64,000 nucleotides of DNA from a bacterium (GCA_026129405.1 JAHCID010000007.1:124001-188000); one strand, 5' to 3'; shown: positions 7,525 to 16,505, numbered from the stretch's first letter. Notes: a model not told the origin generated them from the sequence alone. Made by a program: numbers and translations.

Positions 7525-8463
7525 CAGAACTCGGGCGGCGGCATCGGCCCGCGCGGCTGCGGCCCCGCGTAGCCCCCGAGCGCCGCCCCCGCCGGCGCCA
7601 CGCCGCGGTCGCGCAGCTTGATCAGCGCGTCGCTCGCGTAGAGCCGCAGCGTCGAGTCGTGGCTCGCCAGCAGCGCGGCCATCGCCGGCACGGCGGTCGC
7701 GCCGGCGAACGCGCCGGGCGCCACACCAGCTGGCGCTGAAGCGGCGGCGACGCCTCCGGCAGGGCCGCGACCAGCGCCGGCACGCGGCCGCGGCATGCGA
7801 ATCCGACGCCAGCAGCGCCGCGAGCGCGCGGCCGTCCGGCGTCGAGCCCTGGCGCGGTGCGAGCCGCGCCCGCTCGGCGACGGCGGCCACCTCGCCGCCC
7901 TGCGTGCGCAGCTGCGCGAGCGTCGTGCGCGCGGCCAACGCCACGGCCGGCTGTGTCGGATCGAGCGCGACGTCGGTGAGCCGTGCGACCGCCGCCTCCG
8001 ACGTGCACAGCGTCGCGCAGCCCATGATCGCGCCCACGCGGACGGTCGGGTCCGGGTCGGCGAGCCGCTCCTCGAGCAGCGGCCGGGCACGCGGGTCGGC
8101 GAGCACGCCGAGCGCGCGCAGCGCATCGGCGCGGACGTCCGGGTCGGCGTCGTCGCGGGCGGCGGCGAGCAGCGGCGGCACGGACTCGGGCGCCTCGATC
8201 GCCGCCAGCACCTCGACGGCCTTCACGCGCACGTCGCGCGGCTCGCGCCCGAGCGCCGCCGCCAGCGCGGGGATCACGGGCACGCCGAGCTGCGCGAGCT
8301 GGTCGCCGGCCTCGTCGGCGCTGGCCGTGTCCTCGCCGAAGGCGCGGATCTGCGGGCCGACGTCGATGACGACGCGATACGGATCGGGCGGGGGCGAGGC
8401 GTCGCCGCCGCAGCCCGCGAGGGCCACGACGGCGGCGAGCACGGGGGCGGACGCGCGGCGCAT
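7524..8463 (-). pseudogene. HEAT-repeat lipoprotein, coding frame broken twice
   Basis: From ATG 8463 the protein starts with a lipoprotein signal (hydrophobic run ending ALAGC, Cys18). About 170 residues of HEAT/PBS-lyase-like helical repeats follow (ALRALGVLADPRARPLLEERL and similar). Near position 7800 the coding sense moves to a second frame (VPALVAALPEASPPLQRQL), and near 7735 to a third (ATAVPAMAALLASHDSTLRL, ending MPPPEF at 7524). Both shifts go the same way, as from one-base losses. Either the gene is decaying or the assembly has indels in GC-rich DNA. If intact it would be an outer- or inner-membrane-anchored scaffold. Confidence 0.7.
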
Positions 8464-8541
8464 CGGGCGTCGCTCATACACGGGACGCCCCGCGCCGGGC
8501 CACCGCTTCGCAGGCGACGCCGTCCGTCGTAGACCCGGGCG

Positions 8542-9498
8542 ATGGACGCCCTCGACTCGCCGCTGTCGCTCGCCGAGACGTTCGGCCTCTCGCCCCTCTC
8601 CGTGCGCCTGCGCGAGGCGCTCGTCACCTTCCGCGGCGACGAGGGCGTGCCGCCGTCGCGCTTCGACCGCACGAGCCTCGGCATCCTCGATCCCGTCCTC
8701 GGCGTCGGCCTCTGGCTCGGCCGCCGGCGCGCCGACGGCCGCGTCGCCATCTACAACCTCTTCAACCACACGCAGACGCCGATCGCCGACGGCTGGTCGG
8801 TGCGCCGCACGCAGGTCCGCGACTTCCGCGGCGGCACCCTCACCTACGACAGCCACAACGGCACCGACTTCGCGGTCCCGCCCGGCACCGTGGTGGTCGC
8901 CGCCGCCCCGGCCCGCGTGCTGCGCGTCTCGAGCGAGTTCAACCGCGGCGGGCTCAAGATATTCCTCGACCACGGCGGCGGGCTCGTGACCACGTCCAAC
9001 CACCTCGGCCGCGCGCTCGTGCGCCCCGGCGACCTCGTGCGACGCGGCCAGCCGATCGCCCGCTCGGGCGCGTCGGGCATCGACATGTTCCTCATGTTCC
9101 CCTGGAACGTCCCGCACGTGCACTTCAACGTCTGGCTCGGCACCGAGCCCGTCGATCCGTTCGCCCTGCCCGGCGAGCCGTCGCTCTGGCGGCGCCACAA
9201 CGACCCCGTCCCCGACGACGGCAGCGCCGACGACGCCGACTTCACTCCGACGCCATGGGAGCCCGAGCGCATCGAGGCCGGCATCGCCGCCTGCACCGTC
9301 GCCGACGTGCGGGCGGCGCTGCGCGCGATCCCGGCGCTCGACGAGCGCGCGATGGCGCTGCTCTTCCAGTACAACTACTACCCGACGCGCTTCCCCGAGC
9401 GGCCGGGGCTCCATGCCGGGCCGTGCCCGCGCCGGCCGCGCCTCGACCTGCCGTTCCGCGCCACGGACGCGGTCGGCATCGCCTTCCCGAACGCGTGA
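8542..9498 (+). CDS. M23-family metallopeptidase domain protein
   Basis: A 318-residue protein with a LytM/M23 fold. The zinc ligands are visible as His105 and Asp109 (HNGTD) and His194 in HVH (192-194), with His154 as a likely catalytic helper. Such enzymes cut peptidoglycan cross-links or act on glycyl peptides. There is no signal peptide at the N-terminus, so a cytoplasmic location or atypical export is possible. The C-terminal about 110 residues (after the HVHFNVWLG strand) are not recognised. Start ATG 8542 has TAGACC 12 nt upstream. Confidence 0.82.
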   Translation: MDALDSPLSLAETFGLSPLSVRLREALVTFRGDEGVPPSRFDRTSLGILDPVLGVGLWLGRRRADGRVAIYNLFNHTQTPIADGWSVRRTQVRDFRGGTLTYDSHNGTDFAVPPGTVVVAAAPARVLRVSSEFNRGGLKIFLDHGGGLVTTSNHLGRALVRPGDLVRRGQPIARSGASGIDMFLMFPWNVPHVHFNVWLGTEPVDPFALPGEPSLWRRHNDPVPDDGSADDADFTPTPWEPERIEAGIAACTVADVRAALRAIPALDERAMALLFQYNYYPTRFPERPGLHAGPCPRRPRLDLPFRATDAVGIAFPNA

Positions 9499-9514
9499 CC
9501 CGTACCCGCGTGAC

Positions 9515-10309
9515 CTATGCCGCGGCGTCCGTGCGGGCACGCTGGTCGTCGTAGACGAGCACCGTCAACGCGGCGCTGAAGGGCACGGCGAGCGCGGCGG
9601 CGAGCCAGGCGGCGATCTGGAGCGCCATGCCCGTCGTCGTGTCCGGGCCGTCGCCGACGAGACCGCCGAGGCTGTCCGCCCACGGCAGGACCGTGGCGGG
9701 CATCCAGGCGAGCCAGCCGACCAGGCCGACGACGCCGAGCTTCCAGTAGGCGCCGCGCGCGAGCGCCGCCGAGCGTCGCAGCGGCGGCGTACCCGGCTCG
9801 AGCGCGGCCACGACCACCACGAAGAAGTAGCGCAGCATCATCCACGTCGCCGGCACGAGGACGACGAGCAGGAGCACCGACGCCTCCAGCGCGACGATCT
9901 GCGGATCGTCGCTGCGCGGCACGACGACCCACACGCCGCCGGCGAGCACCGCCATCGGCGCGGCGACCGCCATCACCCACACCGTCGACAGGCCGAGCGC
10001 CCCGAGGACCGACAGCAGACGCTGCGCGCCGGCGGTGACGCCACCCGCCAGCGTCGGCGCCGCGCCACGCCGCGCCGCCGCCACCTGTACGATGGCGACG
10101 ACCGAGGCGAGCACCTCGACGACGCCGACCGCGAGCAGGGCGAGGATCTCGCCGCCCGACTCCGGCACCGGCGAGCCGCCGAGCCCCGCCAACGCACCCG
10201 GCAGGCCGAGCAGCGCCGCGGTGACGAAGAGGACGGTGAATTGCCGCCGGTAGACCTCGAGCGAGGCACGAACGATCGCGCCGCTCGACAGTGGATACGG
10301 GCTGCGCAC
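9515..10309 (-). CDS. multi-pass membrane protein of unknown function
   Basis: A 264-residue hydrophobic protein with about five to six predicted membrane segments (for example VLFVTAALLGLPGALAGL, ILALLAVGVVEVLASVVAIV, SVLLLVVLVPATWMML). It resembles glycerophosphoryl-diester-phosphodiesterase-type or DUF975-like membrane proteins only in general layout, so no function is assigned. GTG 10309 is chosen because the preceding frame overlaps the collapsed enoyl-CoA hydratase. A longer frame to 10453 is possible. It lies 2 bp after that remnant and may share its promoter. Confidence 0.65.
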   Translation of the reverse strand: MRSPYPLSSGAIVRASLEVYRRQFTVLFVTAALLGLPGALAGLGGSPVPESGGEILALLAVGVVEVLASVVAIVQVAAARRGAAPTLAGGVTAGAQRLLSVLGALGLSTVWVMAVAAPMAVLAGGVWVVVPRSDDPQIVALEASVLLLVVLVPATWMMLRYFFVVVVAALEPGTPPLRRSAALARGAYWKLGVVGLVGWLAWMPATVLPWADSLGGLVGDGPDTTTGMALQIAAWLAAALAVPFSAALTVLVYDDQRARTDAAA

Positions 10310-10311
10310 GC

Positions 10312-10437
10312 TCAGCGCAGCCGCGGCGGGCGCTTCCCGCGGAACGCCGCCACCGCCACGGCGTGCGCCGGCGACGTCCAGCAGGTGAGCGGCGCGACCG
10401 GGCCGCGCGTGGCCCGGACGACGAGGGCGTGGGACAT
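10312..10437 (-). pseudogene. enoyl-CoA hydratase remnant: N-terminus joined to C-terminus
   Basis: A 41-residue open frame. Its first about 18 residues (MSHALVVRATRGPVAPLT) resemble a crotonase N-terminus. Its last about 16 (AVAVAAFRGKRPPRLR) resemble the typical crotonase end, A-V-A-A-F-x-x-K-R-P-P. The about 220-residue catalytic middle is missing without loss of frame. Its own start signal is kept: TACCGC 12 nt upstream, inside a CCGCGGT-AGC-ACCGCGG inverted repeat (10442-10458). It is probably an internal deletion product with no enzyme activity. Confidence 0.6.
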
Positions 10438-10602
10438 GGGGCCGCGGTAGCACCGCGGCGCGGGCGGGGGCAACGGGAGGCCACGGAGCTCGCCGGTGCG
10501 CCAGCCGAGGTCGCGCCGCTCCCAGGCGCCGGGCTCGCCGTCGTCGGCGCGGCTCCGCCCCGCGTCGTGCGCGCGCCGGCCGCCGTGTGCTACGCCCGCC
10601 GC

Positions 10603-11667
10603 ATGCAGGTCGCCCTCCAGCTCATCTTCCAGAACTACCGGGGCGCGCTCTCCGACGCGGAGCACTTCGCGGTCGAGCGGCGCATCGCGGAGCTCACGGA
10701 GCCGCTCGGGTTCGACAAGGTGTTCGTGGTCGAGCACCACTTCTTCGACTATGCGGCCTGTCCCGACAACGCGCAGTTCCTGTCGTGGCTGGCGGCGCGG
10801 ACGGAGCGCATCGGGCTCGGAACGGGGGCGTTCATCCTGCCCTGGAACGATCCGCTGCGGGTGGCGGAGAAGATCGTGCTGCTCGATCATCTCTCGAACG
10901 GCCGGGCGGTGCTCGGGCTCGGGCGTGGGCTCGCGCGCGGAGAGTATGCGGGCTTCGGCGTCGACATGGCCGAGTCGCGCGATCGCTTCGACGAGGCGGC
11001 GCGGCTCGTCCTCGAGGCGACCGATCGCGGCTGGATGGAGGGGAGCGGCACCTACTACCCGCAGCCGCGCACCGACATCCGGCCGCGGCCGCTGCGCGGG
11101 TTCCGCGATCGGCTGTACGCCATCGGCATGTCGCCGGACTCGGTCGAGCAGGCGGCGCGCCTCGGGGCGCGGCTCGCGATCTTCTCGCAGATCCCGTGGG
11201 AGACGTGGGCGGCGACGTCGCTCGCGACCTACCGGCGCGTGTGGGGCGAAACGCAGGCGGGGACGCCGCCCGGGCCGCTCACCTCCGATCTCATGCTCTG
11301 TGCCCCGACCGACGCCGAGGCCGCCGACGCGGCGCGGGTGCACATGGCCGAGTACTACCTCTCGGTGCTGGACCACTACGAGCTCACCGGCGCGCACTTC
11401 CGGGGTACGCGCGGCTACGAGATGTACGCGCAGGCGTCCGAGGTGCTGTCGGCGATCGGCAAGGAAGACCAGGCGCAGATGTACCTCCAGGTGCAGAGCT
11501 ACGGCTCGCCGGCGACGATCCTCGAGAAGCTGCGCGCGCGCCGCGCCGCGATCGGCGACTTCGAGCTCGCCGTCATCGCGCGCTACGGCTCGCTGCCGAT
11601 CGAGCGCGTCGAGGCCAGCCTGCGGCTCTTCGCAGCCGAGGTGCTCCCCGAGCTGCATCGCTGGTGA
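10603..11667 (+). CDS. luciferase-like (LLM) flavin-dependent oxidoreductase
   Basis: A 354-residue TIM-barrel protein of the bacterial luciferase/alkanal monooxygenase superfamily. It uses reduced FMN or F420. Visible family features are the early V-E-H-H-F-F motif near residue 45, R-I-x-L-G-T-G with N-D-P-L-R-V-A-E (about 70-90), and GRAVLGLGRG near 103-112. Substrates in this superfamily range from aldehydes to alkanes and xenobiotics, so none is assigned. Start ATG 10603 has TACGCC 12 nt upstream. The stop overlaps the GTG of the next gene (GTGA), so the two are co-translated. Confidence 0.87.
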   Translation: MQVALQLIFQNYRGALSDAEHFAVERRIAELTEPLGFDKVFVVEHHFFDYAACPDNAQFLSWLAARTERIGLGTGAFILPWNDPLRVAEKIVLLDHLSNGRAVLGLGRGLARGEYAGFGVDMAESRDRFDEAARLVLEATDRGWMEGSGTYYPQPRTDIRPRPLRGFRDRLYAIGMSPDSVEQAARLGARLAIFSQIPWETWAATSLATYRRVWGETQAGTPPGPLTSDLMLCAPTDAEAADAARVHMAEYYLSVLDHYELTGAHFRGTRGYEMYAQASEVLSAIGKEDQAQMYLQVQSYGSPATILEKLRARRAAIGDFELAVIARYGSLPIERVEASLRLFAAEVLPELHRW

Positions 11668-12938
11668 TCGATCCGCCGGACGACGTCACGCTGGCGTGGC
11701 GCCTCGGCGCCGCGCTCGCGCTGGGCCTGCTCCTCGGCCTCGAGCGCGAGCGGGCGCGCGAGCCCGACGGCACCTTCGGCGGCGTCCGCACGTTCGCGCT
11801 GGTCACGCTCCTCGGCGCGCTCTGCGCCGTGGTGCAGACGCAGCTCGGGTTGCCGGCGATCGCGACCGTCGCCTTCGTCGGGCTGGCCGCGCTGCTCGTC
11901 ACCTCCTACGTCGCCACCTCCGATCGCGGGCATCTCGGGCTCACCTCGGAGATCACGGCGCTGCTGGCGTTCCTCCTCGGCACGCTGTGCGGCAGCGGCT
12001 GGATCGGCGTCGCGGCGATGGCGGCGGTGGCGAGCGTGCTCCTCCTCACGTTGAAGGGCTGGCTGCACCGGCTCGCGCGGCACGTCGAGCCCGCCGACGT
12101 CGAGGCGACGCTCAAGTTCGCGATCATCACCGTCGTCGTCCTGCCGCTCCTGCCCGATCGCCCGCTCGGGCCGCCGCCGTTCGACGTCCTCAACCCGCAG
12201 CGGCTGTGGTGGATGGTGGTCCTCATCGCCGGCGTCGACTTCGTCGGCTACGTGCTCGTGAAGGTCCTCGGCAGCGAGCACGGGCTCGGCCTGACGGGTC
12301 TCCTCGGCGGGCTGGTGTCGAGCACCGCGTCGACGCTCGGGCTCGCCCGCCGCAGCCGCGACGTCCCGCAGCTCGCCCGCGACCTGGCGCTGGCGGTCCT
12401 CCTCGCCTGGAGCGTGATGCTGGTGCGCGTGTGGATCCTCGTGTGCGTGGCGCATCCGCCGCTCGCAGCGGCGCTCGTCGTCCCACTCGGGGCGATGGGC
12501 GTCGCGAGCGCCGCCATCTGCGCCGCGCTGTGGTGGCGCACGCGGCCGCAGGAGCGCGGCAACGTCGCCGTCGGCGCCAATCCGTTCGAGCTCACGACGG
12601 CGCTGCGTTTCGGAGCCGTGTACGCGCTCGTGCTGATCGCCGTCCGCGTCGCGGAGCAGCGGCTCGGCGACGGCGGGCTCTACCTCGCCGGCGCCCTCGC
12701 CGGTCTCACCGACACCGACGCCGTCGCGCTGTCGATGGCGAGCCTCACCGCGACGACGCCCGCCGCGCTGCCGGCGGCGGCGCGCACGGTGCTGATCGCG
12801 GTGCTGGCGAACACCGCGACCAAGACCGCGCTCTGCATCGCACTCGGTGCGCCCGGGCTGCGCCGCGCGATCGTCCCCGCGGCGCTGGTGCTGGCGCTCG
12901 CGGGCGCCGCCGCCGGCTGGCTCGGCCCGTGGCCCTGA
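11664..12938 (+). CDS. MgtC/DUF4010-type integral membrane protein
   Basis: A 424-residue membrane protein with about 11-12 hydrophobic segments. The N-terminal module (LGAALALGLLLGLERER, then GGVRTFALVTLLGAL) matches the MgtC/SapB pattern of a small membrane domain with an R-T-F helix. The C-terminal half resembles DUF4010. The transported substrate, if any, is unknown. The GTG start overlaps the LLM gene by 4 bp. The pairing with an oxidoreductase may reflect operon membership rather than shared chemistry. Confidence 0.82.
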   Translation: MIDPPDDVTLAWRLGAALALGLLLGLERERAREPDGTFGGVRTFALVTLLGALCAVVQTQLGLPAIATVAFVGLAALLVTSYVATSDRGHLGLTSEITALLAFLLGTLCGSGWIGVAAMAAVASVLLLTLKGWLHRLARHVEPADVEATLKFAIITVVVLPLLPDRPLGPPPFDVLNPQRLWWMVVLIAGVDFVGYVLVKVLGSEHGLGLTGLLGGLVSSTASTLGLARRSRDVPQLARDLALAVLLAWSVMLVRVWILVCVAHPPLAAALVVPLGAMGVASAAICAALWWRTRPQERGNVAVGANPFELTTALRFGAVYALVLIAVRVAEQRLGDGGLYLAGALAGLTDTDAVALSMASLTATTPAALPAAARTVLIAVLANTATKTALCIALGAPGLRRAIVPAALVLALAGAAAGWLGPWP

Positions 12939-12953
12939 GCCGATCGGCCGCCC

Positions 12954-13463
12954 TCACCCCTCCTCGATCGGCAGCCCGCCGATGTAGTCCATCTTGCCGA
13001 GCTCGACGCCGTTGTGGCGCAGGATCGCGTACGCCGTGGTCACGTGGAAGTAGAAGTTCGGGATCGCCACCTCGGTGAGGTAGCGATCGCCGCGCATCCA
13101 CTTGCCCTGCAGCCACGGCGGCGCGACGCGCCGGGTCGCGAAGCCGGCGAGCTGCTCCGCGCCGACGCCGCGCAGGTAGGCGAGGCACGTGGCGACGCGC
13201 GCGCGCAGCTCGGTCACCGTGGTCTCGGTGTCCGGGTGCGACGGCGCGGCCTCGCCCGACAGGTACGCCGCGGCGAACTTCGCGGCGTCGCACGCCGACT
13301 GCACCTGGCGCGCCAGCTCGTACTGATCGGGCGCGAGGCGGGCCTGTGCGAGCACGTCGGGGGGGAACTTCCTCTGCTCGGCGAACGCGACGGCCTTCGC
13401 GAGCCAGGCGTCGAGGTTGCCGAGCATTTTCGCGAACTGCGGGATCGTGTCGGTGGCGCTCAT
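12954..13463 (-). CDS. DUF1993 family protein
   Basis: A 169-residue soluble protein matching the DUF1993 pattern: an N-terminal M-L-x-N-L-D-x-W-L-x-K-A segment, the central GFATRRVAPPWLQGKW-like stretch, and PNFYFHVTTAYAILRHNGVE near the C-terminus, then GxxDYIGG. The fold is probably a DinB-like helical bundle, with conserved His residues in F-H-V-T-T-A and R-H-N. No function is established. It has its own TACGGT hexamer 13 nt before ATG 13463 and is divergent from an SDR 84 bp away. Confidence 0.85.
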   Translation of the reverse strand: MSATDTIPQFAKMLGNLDAWLAKAVAFAEQRKFPPDVLAQARLAPDQYELARQVQSACDAAKFAAAYLSGEAAPSHPDTETTVTELRARVATCLAYLRGVGAEQLAGFATRRVAPPWLQGKWMRGDRYLTEVAIPNFYFHVTTAYAILRHNGVELGKMDYIGGLPIEEG

Positions 13464-13470
13464 GCCGCGC

Positions 13471-13476
13471 ACCGTA
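13471..13476 (-). promoter_or_regulatory. -10-like TACGGT for DUF1993 gene
   Basis: A TANNNT hexamer whose first T is 13 nt from ATG 13463. No ribosome-binding site lies between, which fits a leaderless mRNA. A partner TACACG on the other strand (13536-13541) lies 12 nt before the divergent SDR. Confidence 0.45.
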
Positions 13477-13547
13477 CGCGCCGGGCACGCCCACGCAAGG
13501 TTCGCATGCGCGTTGACACCGCATCGACCGCGGCCTACACGGCGCCG

Positions 13548-14366
13548 ATGCCTCTCCCCCACGCACCGCGCGCGGTCGTCACCGGAGCCGGCGGCGGGCT
13601 CGGTCGCGCGCTGTGCGTCGAGCTCGCGCGACGCGGCGGGCGTCTCGTCGTGAGCGACGTCGACGCCGACGCCGCCGCGGCCACCGTCGCGGCGCTCGGC
13701 GGTGCCGAGGCGCACGCGGTCTCCTGCGACGTCACGCGGCTCGCCGAGGTGGAGCAGCTCGCCGACGAGACCGAGCGCCTCCTCGGCGGCGTCGACCTCG
13801 TGGTCAACAACGCCGGCGTCGCGGCCGGCGGCGCCGTCGGCGACGTCCCGACGGCCGACTGGGAGTGGACGCTCGGCGTCAACCTGTGGGGACCGATCCA
13901 CGGCTGCCACGTCTTCGTACCCCGCCTGCGCCGCCAGGGGCGCGGCCACCTGCTCAACGTCGCCTCGGCGGCGGGCCTGCTCGCGGCGCCGCTGATGGGA
14001 CCCTACAACGTCAGCAAGGCGGGCGTCGTGGCGCTCTCGGAGACGCTCTACGGCGAGCTCGTGCCGCTCGGCATCGGCGTCAGCGTGCTCTGCCCGACGT
14101 TCTTCCAGACCGGCATCGTCGCGGCGTCGCGCATCTCGGGCGACGCCGCCATGCGCGACATGGCCGCGGCGCTCATGCGCCGCGCCGGCGTCCAGGCCGA
14201 CGCCGTCGCACGCATCGCCCTCGACGGCGTCGCGCGCGACGCCCTCTACATCCTGCCCCATGGCGACGGTCGCTGGCTGTGGCGTCTCAAGCGGCTCACG
14301 CCGGGGTTCTTCCACCGCCTGACGCCGAAGGCGCTCGCCTGGCGCAGCGGCCTCCCGGCGCACTAG
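13548..14366 (+). CDS. SDR-family NAD(P)-dependent oxidoreductase
   Basis: A 272-residue classical SDR: TGAGGGLG at about residues 12-19, NNAG in VVNNAG near 85-88, catalytic Ser in NVASAAG, and Y-N-V-S-K with the catalytic Tyr/Lys near 152-156. The C-terminal tail (about 225-272), with L-K-R-L-T-P and R-L-T-P-K repeats, is typical of SDRs annotated as acyl-chain or steroid-like dehydrogenases. The substrate is unknown. An upstream in-frame ATG at 13506 would add 14 residues. 13548 is preferred because of TACACG 12 nt before it. Confidence 0.88.
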   Translation: MPLPHAPRAVVTGAGGGLGRALCVELARRGGRLVVSDVDADAAAATVAALGGAEAHAVSCDVTRLAEVEQLADETERLLGGVDLVVNNAGVAAGGAVGDVPTADWEWTLGVNLWGPIHGCHVFVPRLRRQGRGHLLNVASAAGLLAAPLMGPYNVSKAGVVALSETLYGELVPLGIGVSVLCPTFFQTGIVAASRISGDAAMRDMAAALMRRAGVQADAVARIALDGVARDALYILPHGDGRWLWRLKRLTPGFFHRLTPKALAWRSGLPAH

Positions 14367-14438
14367 TGTCCCGAGTCCGAAGTTCGTTGCCGAAGATCGG
14401 GTGGGATCGCGCCGCCCGGCGCGGCGCGACGACGAGGC

Positions 14439-15569
14439 ATGGCCGTCGCGATGGTGAGGAGGAGCAACGCGGGCGGGCGGCGTGAGACCCGACCCTGCCC
14501 CCGACGCCTCAAGAACGGCGGCGAAGTGGCCGATAGTGCGCTCACCATGCCCGAGCGCATCCTCGCCCTCTCCCGTGAGGTATCGGACGTCGCCCGGCGC
14601 AACGTGCGCGATCTCCAGCGCATCACCGGGCGCACCAAGATCCTGGCCCTGAACTCGCTCATCGAGGCGGGCCGCGCCGGCCAGGCGGGCCGCGGCTTCG
14701 CGGTGGTGGCGAAGGAGATCGGCGAGTTCAGCGCCGAGGTGAACCGGGTGACCGACGGGCTCCAGGGCGCCCTCGCGGCCCGGCTCGCGGAGCTGGACCG
14801 GCTGGGCACGCAGCTGGTCACCAACGTCCGCGGCACGCGGCTCGCCGATCTGGCGCGCAACATGATCGAGATCATCGACCGCAACCTCTACGAGCGCTCG
14901 TGCGACGTACGCTGGTGGGCGACCGACTCCGCCGTCGTCGACTGCGCCGCCGGACCGACCGCCGAGCGGCGCGCGCACGCCAGCCGCCGCCTCGGCGTGA
15001 TCCTCGACTCGTACACCGTCTATCTCGACCTCTGGGTCGTCGACGCCCGCGGCACCGTGCTCGCCAACGGGCGCCCCGAGCGCTACCCCGACGCCGCCGG
15101 CCGGCAGGTGGCGCACGAGCCGTGGTTCCGCCAGGCGCTCGCGACCCGCGACGGCAGCGCGTACGCGGTCGCCGACATCGCCTGCAACGCGGGCCTCGGC
15201 GGACGCTCGGTCGCGACCTACGCCGCCGCGATCCGTGCCGGCGGCGAGACGTACGGCGAGCCGACCGGCGTCCTCGGCATCTTCTTCGACTGGGAGGGCC
15301 AGGCGCAGACGGTGGTCGACGGCGTGCGTCTCCTCGACGAGGAGCGCCCGCGCACCCGCCAGCTGATCCTCGACGCGCACCACCGCGTCCTCGCCGCCTC
15401 GGACCGCCGCGGCATCCTCGCCGAGACCTTCCCGCTCGACACCCGCGGCCGCACGATGGGCAGCTACGGCGACGGCGCCGGCAGCGTCGTCGGCTTCGCG
15501 CTGACGCCCGGCTACGAGACCTACGCCGGGCTCGGCTGGTACGGCGTCCTCGTGCAGCGGCAGGGCTGA
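14439..15569 (+). CDS. soluble chemoreceptor-like protein: MCP tip followed by Cache sensor
   Basis: Up to 376 residues. The methyl-accepting chemoreceptor hairpin tip comes first (ALNSLIEAGRAGQAGRGFAV, then V-A-K-E-I-G-E-F), around residues 65-105. A Cache/PAS-like sensory domain follows (about 130-370; LDLWVVDARGTVLANGRPER, HEPWFRQAL, GVLGIFFDWEGQ). No membrane segment or HAMP domain is present, and the order is the reverse of a normal receptor. The real start may be ATG 14547 or GTG 14526 instead of 14439. It probably senses a cytoplasmic ligand. No cheA/cheW is nearby, so its partner is unknown. Confidence 0.75.
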   Translation: MAVAMVRRSNAGGRRETRPCPRRLKNGGEVADSALTMPERILALSREVSDVARRNVRDLQRITGRTKILALNSLIEAGRAGQAGRGFAVVAKEIGEFSAEVNRVTDGLQGALAARLAELDRLGTQLVTNVRGTRLADLARNMIEIIDRNLYERSCDVRWWATDSAVVDCAAGPTAERRAHASRRLGVILDSYTVYLDLWVVDARGTVLANGRPERYPDAAGRQVAHEPWFRQALATRDGSAYAVADIACNAGLGGRSVATYAAAIRAGGETYGEPTGVLGIFFDWEGQAQTVVDGVRLLDEERPRTRQLILDAHHRVLAASDRRGILAETFPLDTRGRTMGSYGDGAGSVVGFALTPGYETYAGLGWYGVLVQRQG

Positions 15570-15573
15570 CGGC

Positions 15574-15591
15574 CTGTCCCAAAGGACAGGT
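15574..15591. promoter_or_regulatory. inverted repeat CCTGTCC-N4-GGACAGG
   Basis: A perfect 7-bp inverted repeat with a 4-nt spacer lies just after the chemoreceptor-like gene and 35 bp before the next SDR. There is no T-run. It could be an operator for the SDR or a weak terminator hairpin. Confidence 0.4.
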
Positions 15592-15625
15592 GTACTTCGT
15601 CGCGCGCCGGGTGCCTTCTGGCGCC

Positions 15626-16480
15626 ATGGCTGATCCGAAGACGTTCTTCATCACCGGCGTGAGCACGGGCTTCGGCCGCGCGCTCGCCGAAGCCGCGCTG
15701 GCCGACGGCCACCGCGTCGCCGGCACGGTGCGCGCGGCGGCCGCGCGCGCCGCCTTCGACGCGCTCGCGCCGGGTCGTTCCTTCGGCTTCCTCCTCGACG
15801 TCACCGACCTGCCCGCGGTGCCGCGCGTCGTCACCGAGGTCGAGGCCGACGTCGGCGCGATCGACGTGCTCGTCAACAACGCGGGCTACGGCTTCGAGGG
15901 CCTCGTCGAGGAGGGATCGCTCGTCGACTTGCACCGCCAGCTGGAGGTCAACGTCGTCGGCGCGGTGGCGGTGATCCAGGCGGTCCTGCCCCACATGCGC
16001 ACACGGCGGCGCGGCCACATCGTCAACGTCACCTCGATGGGCGGCCTCACGACGTTCCCGGGCCTCGGATTCTACCACGCGAGCAAGTTCGCGCTGGAGG
16101 GCATCACCGAGACGCTGCGCCAGGAGGTCGCGCCGTTCGGCATCGGCGTCACCGCGGTCGAGCCCGGACGCTTCCGCACCGATTGGGCCGGCCGCTCGAT
16201 GCTGCGCGCGCCGCGCCGGATCGCCGACTACGACGCGTCCTACGAGCCGGTGCGCGCGAACCGCGCCCGGTCGAACGGCACGCAGCCGGGCGATCCGCAG
16301 AAGGCGGCACGCGCGATCCTGACGCTGGTCACGTCGCTCGATCCGCCCGGGCACCTGCTCCTCGGGCCCGACGCGGTGCGCTTCGTGCGCGCCAAGCTCG
16401 ACGCCCTGTCGGCGGAGCTGGCGGCGTGGGAGGCGCTGTCGCTGTCGACGGACTTCGACGACGTCGCCAAGGCCGGCTGA
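15626..16480 (+). CDS. SDR-family oxidoreductase
   Basis: A 284-residue SDR with cofactor motif TGVSTGFG (about 10-17), VNNAGYG near 87-93, catalytic Ser in NVTSMGG, and Y-H-A-S-K (about 151-155). The TGVSTGFGRALAEAAL start and R-F-R-T-D-W-A-G segment are typical of the SDR group annotated as oxidoreductase or short-chain dehydrogenase/reductase SDR, usually 270-285 residues. The physiological substrate is unknown. ATG 15626 is chosen because it gives the normal short N-terminus. Confidence 0.88.
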   Translation: MADPKTFFITGVSTGFGRALAEAALADGHRVAGTVRAAAARAAFDALAPGRSFGFLLDVTDLPAVPRVVTEVEADVGAIDVLVNNAGYGFEGLVEEGSLVDLHRQLEVNVVGAVAVIQAVLPHMRTRRRGHIVNVTSMGGLTTFPGLGFYHASKFALEGITETLRQEVAPFGIGVTAVEPGRFRTDWAGRSMLRAPRRIADYDASYEPVRANRARSNGTQPGDPQKAARAILTLVTSLDPPGHLLLGPDAVRFVRAKLDALSAELAAWEALSLSTDFDDVAKAG

Positions 16481-16505
16481 GGCGGCGGCGCGGCGCGGCA
16501 GGCGC

